From a bacterium (lineage in GTDB: Bacteria; Patescibacteriota; Microgenomatia; UBA1400; PJMF01), in contig JAFRKU010000004.1 in the NCBI GenBank assembly GCA_017431585.1, forward strand, positions 1 through 6,624: DNA of 6,624 nucleotides, read 5' to 3'. The stretch's first letter is position 1. Each line of letters begins with the position of its first letter. Positions 1 to 5,413 of the stretch are shown one piece after another. A program made the translations under genes and the position numbers. The notes below the pieces were generated by a model. It was not told the DNA's origin. It saw only the letters and a program-made list of their open reading frames with translations, and did no database searches.

Positions 1-8
1 TCATCTAG

Positions 9-150
9 CGCGATCACACCGGCGACTGGTTTTACCACCCCGGCGGCCAAATGATACTCAATGGATCTAAAAAAAACGGCCAGCACCGGCCCACACCTCT
101 CACTTTGAGCGAATTGATCACTCTGGCCAAAAATCACGTCGCCATATGAT
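9..150 (+). other. Unidentified coding-like segment, 3' end of a gene or short ORF
   Basis: This frame stays open from just after a TAG at 6-8 to a TGA at 148-150 and encodes about 46 residues. The codons favour C-ending choices (GGC, GCC, CAC, CTC), like the confirmed genes downstream, and the peptide looks protein-like (a GDWFYHPGGQ stretch and a final amphipathic TLSELITLAKNHVAI). The other two plus-strand frames close at 52-54 and 68-70. The only ATG in the frame is at 51-53 and would give about 32 residues; I see no good ribosome binding site for it. It could be the end of a gene broken by a nonsense mutation or sequencing error, a stop-readthrough extension, or a short independent ORF. 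I do not recognise a family. The TGA overlaps the hinT promoter. Confidence 0.35.
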
Positions 151-155
151 ATAAT
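147..155 (+). promoter_or_regulatory. Extended -10 promoter of the HIT gene
   Basis: TG at 147-148, one base, then a perfect TATAAT at 150-155. No convincing -35 hexamer lies 16-18 bp upstream; the best is TGGCCA at 124-129 with a 20-bp spacer, which fits an extended -10 promoter that does not need one. Transcription would begin near 162. That places the upstream ATG at 159 outside the message and supports the start at 186. The element overlaps the stop of the preceding open frame. Confidence 0.7.
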
Positions 156-172
156 ATCATGATATTATCTCA
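147..172. promoter_or_regulatory. 26-bp near-perfect palindrome over the promoter, candidate operator
   Basis: The inner 18 bp (151-168, ATAATATCATGATATTAT) are a perfect inverted repeat. Extending outward, only the pair 150/169 mismatches before three more matched pairs, so the two 13-nt half-sites (TGATATAATATCA and, on the other strand, TGAGATAATATCA) agree at 12 of 13 positions. It covers the -10 element and the predicted transcription start, where a bound dimeric repressor would block polymerase. A role as operator is inferred; AT-rich promoter DNA can form palindromes by chance, but this length is uncommon. Confidence 0.45.
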
Positions 173-175
173 ATT

Positions 176-181
176 AGAAAG
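176..181 (+). promoter_or_regulatory. Ribosome binding site for the HIT gene (AGAAAG)
   Basis: AGAAAG lies 4 nt before the ATG at 186. It is complementary to CUUUCU, the extreme 3' end seen in many bacterial 16S rRNAs (CCUCCUUUCU), rather than to the CCUCC core. The same hexamer precedes the RF1 and ACP-like genes here, which supports 186 as the true start. Confidence 0.5.
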
Positions 182-185
182 TTGT

Positions 186-539
186 ATGTCAGAAAAAACC
201 ATTTTTGAACAAATCCGTGACCACGAAATTCCGGCCACTTTTGAATACGAAGACGACCAAGTCATTGCTTTCCGCGATGCCCATCCGGCCGCACCCGTCC
301 ACGTCCTCATTGTCCCGCGCCACGCCTATCCCACCCTGGAAGACATCCCCGCCGACGATCCTATTCAGCTCCATTTGCTGCAAGTAGCCCGTCAATTGGC
401 TCACCGTCTGGGTATTGAGAAGAATTATCGGCTCACCATGAACGTCGGCCGCCAAGTCCAAGAGGTCCATCACGTCCATTTGCATCTTTTGGGTGGCTGG
501 TCTCAGCCGCGCCACGCCGGTAAAATGGCGGCTGCTTAA
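186..539 (+). CDS. hinT: HIT-family nucleotide-binding hydrolase, HinT-like
   Basis: A 117-residue histidine-triad protein. HinT enzymes cleave purine nucleoside phosphoramidates and acyl-adenylates such as lysyl-AMP in the cytoplasm. The HxHxH triad is H96-V-H98-L-H100, followed by LLGG; H98 is the expected nucleophile. The N-terminal part carries the usual IFEQI, EIPA, YEDD and APVHVLIVP landmarks. The segment YRLTMN...QEVHHVHLHLLGG closely resembles E. coli HinT, but the glycine pair before the Gln is absent and the loop is one residue shorter. An ATG at 159 would add nine residues, but it lies upstream of the predicted transcription start; the ATG at 186 has a ribosome binding site and matches the family's N-terminus. 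It is monocistronic or ends just before the bL31 promoter. The family call is secure; the exact substrate is unknown. Confidence 0.92.
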   Translation: MSEKTIFEQIRDHEIPATFEYEDDQVIAFRDAHPAAPVHVLIVPRHAYPTLEDIPADDPIQLHLLQVARQLAHRLGIEKNYRLTMNVGRQVQEVHHVHLHLLGGWSQPRHAGKMAAA

Positions 540-566
540 AATTGCCTTCATTTTTGGCTCAAAGTA

Positions 567-575
567 TGATATAAT
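567..575 (+). promoter_or_regulatory. Extended -10 promoter of bL31 giving a nearly leaderless mRNA
   Basis: TG at 567-568, one base, TATAAT at 570-575. The core is the same 11-mer (TATGATATAAT) as the hinT promoter, and the AAAGTRTGRTATAATA context is shared with the bL32 promoter. No good -35 is visible at normal spacing. Transcription would start near 582, only about 3 nt before the ATG at 585, so there is no room for a Shine-Dalgarno sequence. Confidence 0.72.
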
Positions 576-584
576 AGCGTCCTT

Positions 585-971
585 ATGAAAAAAGACATAC
601 ATCCTCACTGGCAAGAATGCACAGTTACTTGTGCTTGCGGTAATACTTTTGTCACCGGTGGCACCACGGCTACCATGCAGGTGGACATTTGTCACAAATG
701 TCACCCCTTTTTCACCGGCGAGCAACGTTTCGTCGATAAAGAAGGCCGCTTAGAGAAATTCCAAAAGAAAATGGCGCTGAGCAAAAAATTGCGCGAGCAG
801 CAAGCTAAATTGGATGCCCAAAAACAGGCCGCCAAAAAAGCCCAAGCCGACAAACCCACTGACACCCGCACTTTCAAACAAATGCTCAATGACGCCAAAG
901 CTCAAGCTGCCAAAGCCGCTCAAGAAGAGCAAAAATCCACAAGCGACTTGACCAACGCCAAAAAAGCTTGA
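585..971 (+). CDS. rpmE: 50S ribosomal protein bL31, zinc-binding form with long basic tail
   Basis: A structural protein of the large subunit that bridges to the 30S head. The first 62 or so residues match bL31 well: MKKDIHPHWQE at the start, then CACGN, VDICHKCHPFFTGEQR and GRLEKFQKK. All four zinc ligands are present (C16, C18, C36, C39), so this is the Cys-containing form. Typical bL31 is about 70 residues; here 128 are encoded. Residues from about 63 onward form a charged, Ala/Lys/Gln-rich, probably helical tail with no recognisable domain. The start at 585 follows the promoter almost directly, so initiation is probably leaderless. It ends in TGA, showing that UGA is a stop here. RF1 follows after 30 nt and is probably cotranscribed. 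Confidence 0.95.
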   Translation: MKKDIHPHWQECTVTCACGNTFVTGGTTATMQVDICHKCHPFFTGEQRFVDKEGRLEKFQKKMALSKKLREQQAKLDAQKQAAKKAQADKPTDTRTFKQMLNDAKAQAAKAAQEEQKSTSDLTNAKKA

Positions 972-989
972 TTTACCGCCATTTTGTCC

Positions 990-995
990 AGAAAG
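990..995 (+). promoter_or_regulatory. Ribosome binding site that sets the RF1 start (AGAAAG)
   Basis: AGAAAG sits 6 nt before the ATG at 1002, a normal distance. The alternative in-frame TTG at 984 lies upstream of it and has no such site, so translation most likely begins at 1002. Confidence 0.55.
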
Positions 996-1001
996 TTGCC
1001 C

Positions 1002-1913
1002 ATGCATAATCCGTTTGAGCAGCAAATTGCCCACTTACAAGCCCAAGTGGCCGAAAATGAAGCTTTGATGCGTGATCCGGAGTTGCAAGAGCTGGCCCGC
1101 AGCGAAATTGCCGCTTTGCGCGCCCAAATCGAGTCCCTCCTAGCTGCCGCCGAGGCGATGAATGTCACCAAAACCGCCAGCACTGACGTCACCCAAAATA
1201 ACTGTATTATCGAAATGCGCGCTGGCGCCGGCGGTGACGAAGCCAAACTTTGGGGCGATGAACTGTTACACGCCTATATTCGCTTCGCCGAAAGCCACCG
1301 GCTAAAAGTGGAATATTTAGATACCGACGTCATCAAAATTAGCGGTCGCACCCAGCTGAACGCTCGGTCGTGGGCCCCGTATCAACTTTTGCGCTTTGAG
1401 TCTGGCGTTCATCGTGTTCAGCGCATCCCCGTCACCGAAAGCATGGGTCGGATTCACACTTCCACCGCCAGCCTCGCTGTTTATCCCGAAGTTGCACCTC
1501 ACAGCGTCCAAATCAAAGAAGCCGACTTGCAATGGCAATTTACCCGGGCGGGTGGAGCAGGGGGGCAAAATGTCAACAAAGTCAACTCCGCAGTCCGTCT
1601 CACCCATATTCCCACCGGGATCGTAGTCCAAGCTCGCCAGGAGCGCAAGCAAGCCCAAAACCGCCAGATCGCCCTGCAAATGCTCGCCAGCAAACTCTGG
1701 GAAATCGAAGAAGAAGAGCGCCAAAAGTCTCTAGGCGCCGCCCGGCAAGCCATCGGCCGCAACATGCGCGCCGAAAAAATCCGCACTTACAATTTTCCCC
1801 AAAATCGCCTCACCGATCACCGCCTCAATCACAGCTGGTACAATTTGTCCACCATCTTGCAAGGCCAACTCGACGAAGTTTTGCTCGCCTGTCAAACCCT
1901 GGAATCGACTTAA
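1002..1913 (+). CDS. prfA: Peptide chain release factor 1 with shortened N-terminal domain
   Basis: A cytoplasmic class I release factor that reads UAA and UAG and triggers peptide release. The stop-codon recognition tripeptide is PVT (143-145, within HRVQRIPVTES), the PxT form of RF1 rather than the SPF of RF2. The catalytic GGQ is at 187-189. EMRAGAGGDEAKL begins the core, and RTYNFPQNRLTDHR lies in the C-terminal part, both typical. The protein has 303 residues against about 360 in E. coli; measured to PxT and GGQ, about 45 residues are missing, all from the helical domain 1. A TTG at 984 would add six residues but is less likely than the ATG with its ribosome binding site. It follows bL31 by 30 nt. 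The methyltransferase gene prmC, which often follows prfA, is absent; the pilus promoter comes next. Confidence 0.95.
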   Translation: MHNPFEQQIAHLQAQVAENEALMRDPELQELARSEIAALRAQIESLLAAAEAMNVTKTASTDVTQNNCIIEMRAGAGGDEAKLWGDELLHAYIRFAESHRLKVEYLDTDVIKISGRTQLNARSWAPYQLLRFESGVHRVQRIPVTESMGRIHTSTASLAVYPEVAPHSVQIKEADLQWQFTRAGGAGGQNVNKVNSAVRLTHIPTGIVVQARQERKQAQNRQIALQMLASKLWEIEEEERQKSLGAARQAIGRNMRAEKIRTYNFPQNRLTDHRLNHSWYNLSTILQGQLDEVLLACQTLEST

Positions 1914-1925
1914 CCGATTTTCAAC

Positions 1926-1954
1926 TTGACAAGCCACATTTTTTCCTCTACAAT
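1926..1954 (+). promoter_or_regulatory. Consensus sigma-70-type promoter of the pilus operon
   Basis: A perfect TTGACA at 1926-1931, a 17-bp spacer, and TACAAT at 1949-1954. This is the only promoter in the window with a full -35 box at ideal spacing. Transcription should begin near 1961, about 2 nt before the ATG at 1963, so the first gene would be translated from a leaderless or nearly leaderless message. It lies in the 49-nt gap after prfA and has no distinct terminator before it. Confidence 0.8.
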
Positions 1955-1962
1955 GGACACAT

Positions 1963-2763
1963 ATGCAACCCGATGTCTGTCGCCACCGGCGCATCAGTGG
2001 GCAAATTGGTCTAGCGGCCGTTTTATTGATGACCGTCTTGTTGCTGTTGGCGCTTTCCGTCAGTACTCAAGTGGCTTCCACCGTCATGGAAGAAACCAAT
2101 CGCTTAGAATCCACCCAAGTTCTCAATCAGGCCGAAAGCCAAGTTGACGCCGCGCAAGGTCTAGGTAACCAAACCGCCGGTAACATCACCACTACTGCTG
2201 CCGTCAACACCGACAATCCCAGCATTAATCAAAAAAAAGGCGCCGTCGTCTGGCTGAAAAAAGGCGATAATATTAAAATAGACTTTCCCAGCAGTGGCGA
2301 CAATACTTTATACTGGGATTACAACGATGGTTCGAACTCTAACAAGGCCACTGCTTGTAGCAGCTCCCGTCTTATGCTGACAAATATCTACAACAACGGC
2401 AACAATTCTAAATCATATATCATTACCAGTTTGGGCTGTAATTCAGGCAACCAAAAATCAGCTGATAGAACTATGTGCACTGCACAAGGTGTCTCTGCCG
2501 GTACGTGCTTCTTTCCATTTGTCAACAAGATCGATTTACGTGGCGGAGGTATGTCGCTAGAATCCGGAGAAATCATTATTACCGCCTTAGGGGACAGTAC
2601 CTATGTTTACATGAACAATATCGCCACTCGCGTGCGCGCCGCCGCTAAAAATACCAATGATAATCAAATTCGAGTGGTCGAGCAAACCGAAACGGCCCCT
2701 GCCGCGCCGGTGGTTTTTAATTATTCGTTATTTGTGGGCGGAGGAAAAATTACTAATCAATAA
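1963..2763 (+). CDS. PilX-like minor pilin or pilus-assembly protein
   Basis: A 266-residue secreted or membrane-anchored protein, probably a minor pilin-like subunit. The N-terminus is basic (RHRRISG) followed by a hydrophobic helix at about 15-34, then a helical stretch (STVMEETNRLESTQVLNQAESQVDAA) like the start of PilX-type proteins. Cleavage after G13 would leave Q14 at +1 and Ala rather than Glu at +5, so the class III prepilin signal is atypical. The rest is a Thr/Asn/Ser-rich extracellular-type domain with four cysteines (C132, C159, C172, C182), enough for two disulfides. Codon choice around 2290-2600 looks less C-biased than in the neighbours. It opens the operon with pilM, pilN and pilO, starting almost at the predicted transcription start. 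The assignment comes from the N-terminus and context; the C-terminal domain is unrecognised. Confidence 0.7.
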   Translation: MQPDVCRHRRISGQIGLAAVLLMTVLLLLALSVSTQVASTVMEETNRLESTQVLNQAESQVDAAQGLGNQTAGNITTTAAVNTDNPSINQKKGAVVWLKKGDNIKIDFPSSGDNTLYWDYNDGSNSNKATACSSSRLMLTNIYNNGNNSKSYIITSLGCNSGNQKSADRTMCTAQGVSAGTCFFPFVNKIDLRGGGMSLESGEIIITALGDSTYVYMNNIATRVRAAAKNTNDNQIRVVEQTETAPAAPVVFNYSLFVGGGKITNQ

Positions 2764-2765
2764 AT

Positions 2766-2773
2766 AAAAAGGA
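2766..2773 (+). promoter_or_regulatory. Shine-Dalgarno site of pilM (AAAAAGGA)
   Basis: The AAGGA core ends 3 nt before the ATG at 2777. It is the clearest classical Shine-Dalgarno sequence in the window and supports independent initiation of pilM inside the operon, 13 nt after the preceding stop. Confidence 0.6.
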
Positions 2774-2776
2774 ATT

Positions 2777-3832
2777 ATGTCACTTTTTGCCAAAAAACCA
2801 GCAGTCGCTCCCGCACCCAATGTCAATAAAGAAACTACCGCTATTGATTTGGGTTCAGCATACGTTAAAATCGCGGTCACCGATAAAAACGGTCAAATCA
2901 CCCAAACCGTCGTCGCCGCCAATCCCCTAGGCTTCGCCGTCCCCACCAAAAACACGCAAATTGAGCCACTGGCTAATCTTTTGAAAAATATTTTTTTGGA
3001 ATACAAGTTGCCGCGGCGCAACGTGGCTCTCGCTATGAGCGAAAAATTCGTTTCTACCGAAGTCATTGAGATTCCATATCTGACAGATAGTGAGTTAGCC
3101 TCGTCTATCAATTGGCAAGCTCAACAATATATTCCGATTCCACAAGAAGAATTAGTACTGAATTATCAAGTTCTATTCCGTCCCGACAAAAAAGATGCCG
3201 GTTCGCAAAACATGCGTGTCCTGCTAGTAGGCATCAATCGCACCAATGTCAACAATTTAATTGCCGCCTACAAACAAGCGGGCTTGGAACCCACCGTCAT
3301 GGAAACGGAAAGTTTAGCCACTTTGCGTCACTACCAAAATGATGATCCCAATTCCTCAGCCATGATTGTCAACTTTGGCGCTAGCGGTATGGATTTAACG
3401 CTCCTGCACGACAATGAAATCGCTTACGTCATTTCGCACCAAACTGGCTCCGATATGATCACCAAAGCTTTAATGTCCACTTTCAATCTCACCCACGACA
3501 AAGCCGACGAATACAAAATGGCCTATGGCATCGATTCCAGTTTTGCTCAAGGTCGCATCGCTCAAGCCATCGTCCCCATCGCTCAAACAATTTTGACCGA
3601 CATCAAAAACACCCTCACCTTTTACAACAATAAAAACGTGGCCAATCCTGTCAAATCACTCATTCTCACCGGCGGCGGCGTCCAAATGCCGGGTTTCAAA
3701 GAACTTTTGAGTGTCAATTTAAATACGCCAGCTGTGATTTTGGATACCTTCGCTAATCTAAACGGGCAAATTCCCGAAAATAATCACGCCATGTTCCCAG
3801 TGGCGACCGGTTTGATTAAAAGAAAACAATAA
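2777..3832 (+). CDS. pilM: Type IV pilus assembly ATPase-fold protein PilM
   Basis: A cytoplasmic actin-like protein that binds the PilN N-terminus and forms the ring of the pilus alignment complex. Its 351 residues match the usual family length. The actin/FtsA-fold nucleotide motifs are visible: TAIDLGSAYVKIAV near 21-34 (phosphate 1), MIVNFGASGMDLTLL near 196-210 (phosphate 2), and LILTGGGVQMPGF near 295-307 (adenosine). Conserved PilM features such as EVIEIPYLTDSEL, the INWQAQQYIPIP segment and VGINRTNVNNLIAAYKQAGL are also present. pilN begins 2 nt after its stop, so the two are coupled. Known PilM-PilN contacts and the gene order support the call. Confidence 0.95.
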   Translation: MSLFAKKPAVAPAPNVNKETTAIDLGSAYVKIAVTDKNGQITQTVVAANPLGFAVPTKNTQIEPLANLLKNIFLEYKLPRRNVALAMSEKFVSTEVIEIPYLTDSELASSINWQAQQYIPIPQEELVLNYQVLFRPDKKDAGSQNMRVLLVGINRTNVNNLIAAYKQAGLEPTVMETESLATLRHYQNDDPNSSAMIVNFGASGMDLTLLHDNEIAYVISHQTGSDMITKALMSTFNLTHDKADEYKMAYGIDSSFAQGRIAQAIVPIAQTILTDIKNTLTFYNNKNVANPVKSLILTGGGVQMPGFKELLSVNLNTPAVILDTFANLNGQIPENNHAMFPVATGLIKRKQ

Positions 3833-3834
3833 TT

Positions 3835-4377
3835 ATGCCACAAGAAATTAATTTTTTAAGCAAACAAAAAGAAATCGCTCAGTCCAGAGCTACGGCCGAC
3901 AAAAAATCTTTGGTCTATTTGATCGTTATCAGTGTCATCACCGCGATTGCGTATGCCAGTGTTTTGGCTGTGGACGGTTATTACCAAGTCCAAGCCAATC
4001 AAATCAAGCAAGACATCGCCGCCACCAAACAAAAAATTGAAGCCGCCAGCGACGCTCAAGAAGATTATTTGGCCTTTTACGAAAAAGCGCAAATGCTCAG
4101 CAATATTTTGTCTTTGCGCGAAGGTGGCGTAGAAACTTTAAAGCAAACTTATGACCATTTCCAAAGTGCCGATGTCGCTATCGTTTCTTCCATTTACGAT
4201 TATGACGCCCGCGAAGTCGAATTACGCATCGAGTGCAACAGCTTGTTTTCGCTAGAAGAACTCCTCACCAAAGCTCAAGACCCCGAATTTCGCCAGCTTT
4301 ATCCTAATGTCACCTTGACTGGTCTGACCAGGTCCAATAATGGTACGTTTCAATTAAAAATGATTTTGGAAATTTAA
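3835..4377 (+). CDS. pilN: Type IV pilus inner-membrane protein PilN
   Basis: A bitopic membrane protein linking cytoplasmic PilM to extracytoplasmic PilO. The 180-residue protein opens with EINFLSKQ, matching the (I/L)N(L/F)L motif by which PilN docks into PilM. A single transmembrane helix spans about 26-46 (LVYLIVISVITAIAYASVLAV), followed by a coiled-coil-like region (QANQIKQDIAATKQKIEAA) and an alpha/beta C-terminal domain. Size, topology and position between pilM and pilO all fit. No strong Shine-Dalgarno sequence is seen; the 2-nt gap from pilM suggests translational coupling. Sequence beyond the motif is divergent, so the call leans on topology and order. Confidence 0.88.
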   Translation: MPQEINFLSKQKEIAQSRATADKKSLVYLIVISVITAIAYASVLAVDGYYQVQANQIKQDIAATKQKIEAASDAQEDYLAFYEKAQMLSNILSLREGGVETLKQTYDHFQSADVAIVSSIYDYDAREVELRIECNSLFSLEELLTKAQDPEFRQLYPNVTLTGLTRSNNGTFQLKMILEI

Positions 4378-4380
4378 TCT

Positions 4381-5349
4381 ATGTCACAAGACGAAATGAC
4401 TCTCAGCAATTTAACCGGCGGCAAACTCAAGCTGGATATGGATTTAGGCATCGATATCAAAAAATTACCCAATACGGTCTTTTTGATGATCTCACTGGTT
4501 TTCGCGGCGGGTATGATCGCCGTGATCATGTGGTTGATTGTCCCCACCGTCCAGCATATTGTCTCTTTGCGCTCCACAATTGCCAGCCAAAATCGTCAGT
4601 TGCGCACTTATCAGGATCGCTACCAAGCCATTCAAACTCTCTCCCAAAAAGGCCCCATTGAAAAAATGGCTTTAGTCAATCAAATTTTGCCTGACGACAA
4701 TCCCTTTTTGGAAGTCGTCTACTCGCTCCAGCAGCTCACCAGGCAGCACCATCTCACCGTCACCCAACTCGATTTTACGCCCGGCTACGTCACCACCGCC
4801 AACCCCGATAGCATTTCCAAAACCGCCGCTAGCGACTACGACCCCCGTTTCGACGCCGAAAGTTACAATGTCCAAATTGAAGCCAATGGGACCTACAATG
4901 ATTTAATCGCTTTCGTCAGTGACGTGGAGACCACCGCACCACTCAAAACCCTCACCAGCAGCGAAATTCGCAACAACCTCGACGGCACCGGCCGTGCCAG
5001 CCTGGTGGTGACCGTGGACTTTCACAAAACCGATATTTCCGCCGACGCCGAAACCAATATTCCCAATGTCAGCGAAAAAGATATGATGATGCTCAGCCAA
5101 TTGTCCACCACTTTCAATCTCCCCGATTATAACCAAATTTTGGCCGACCGCAGCGTCCAATTGCGCTCGCGCACTGACTTGTTTCAAAACGAAAGCGTCA
5201 CTTTAATTGACGGGCAAGGCGACATCAGTCTCGAATCACTCGATAGCGTCCTAGCCGAGCTAACCGATACACCCGCCACCACCACGCCCGCACCGGACGA
5301 GGCGCCCACCATCGCTATCACCGCTGGCAGTCTGGAGACAACTGACTAG
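4381..5349 (+). CDS. pilO: Type IV pilus inner-membrane protein PilO with long C-terminal extension
   Basis: The partner of PilN in the pilus alignment complex. A cytoplasmic tail of about 30 residues is followed by one transmembrane helix (about 33-54), a coiled-coil-like stretch (LRSTIASQNRQLRTYQDRYQAIQTL), and a PilO-type ferredoxin-like domain with YSLQQLTRQHHLTVTQLDFTP and a YNVQIEANGTYNDLIAFVSDVE motif typical of the family. Common PilO proteins are about 200 residues; this one has 322. The extra C-terminal 110 or so residues hold no domain I know and end in a Thr/Pro/Ala/Asp-rich, probably disordered stretch. It begins 3 nt after pilN. No pilP or pilQ follows; the next gene has its own promoter. 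Confidence 0.85.
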   Translation: MSQDEMTLSNLTGGKLKLDMDLGIDIKKLPNTVFLMISLVFAAGMIAVIMWLIVPTVQHIVSLRSTIASQNRQLRTYQDRYQAIQTLSQKGPIEKMALVNQILPDDNPFLEVVYSLQQLTRQHHLTVTQLDFTPGYVTTANPDSISKTAASDYDPRFDAESYNVQIEANGTYNDLIAFVSDVETTAPLKTLTSSEIRNNLDGTGRASLVVTVDFHKTDISADAETNIPNVSEKDMMMLSQLSTTFNLPDYNQILADRSVQLRSRTDLFQNESVTLIDGQGDISLESLDSVLAELTDTPATTTPAPDEAPTIAITAGSLETTD

Positions 5350-5367
5350 TAAATTTAGCACAAAGTG

Positions 5368-5376
5368 TGGTATAAT
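5368..5376 (+). promoter_or_regulatory. Extended -10 promoter of the rpmF-nusB-ACP-rnc cluster
   Basis: TG at 5368-5369, one base, TATAAT at 5371-5376. It shares the AAAGTRTGRTATAATA context with the bL31 promoter. No strong -35 is seen at standard spacing; CTGACT at 5342-5347 is 23 bp away. Transcription would start near 5383, leaving a leader of about 31 nt before the ATG at 5414. A short CACA-AAG-TGTG inverted repeat lies at 5359-5369 but is too small to call an operator or a terminator. Confidence 0.7.
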
Positions 5377-5403
5377 ATGGCAACTTGATAAAAGAAAGTA
5401 CAA

Positions 5404-5409
5404 AAAAGG
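5404..5409 (+). promoter_or_regulatory. Ribosome binding site of bL32 (AAAAGG)
   Basis: AAAAGG ends 4 nt before the ATG at 5414, a usable Shine-Dalgarno match. This contrasts with the near-leaderless bL31 message. Confidence 0.45.
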
Positions 5410-5413
5410 CACT

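Noticed and set aside
159..185. ATG at 159 as the start of the HIT protein
   Set aside because: The predicted transcript begins near 162, and the ATG at 186 has a ribosome binding site and matches the family's N-terminus.
189..725. 178-codon open frame on the minus strand
   Set aside because: It lies antisense to both the HIT and bL31 genes, whose protein motifs are unmistakable, and its translation shows no domain or start signals.
984..1001. TTG at 984 as the RF1 start
   Set aside because: It is a weaker codon upstream of the AGAAAG site that is well placed for the ATG at 1002; the six added residues have no family support.
1532..2014. 160-codon plus-strand frame overlapping prfA and the pilus promoter
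   Set aside because: It is an out-of-frame shadow of the RF1 gene, rich in Arg/Pro/Ser, and it runs through a consensus promoter.
5359..5369. CACA-AAG-TGTG inverted repeat as a terminator after pilO
   Set aside because: The stem is only 4 bp, no T-run follows, and it overlaps the bL32 promoter.
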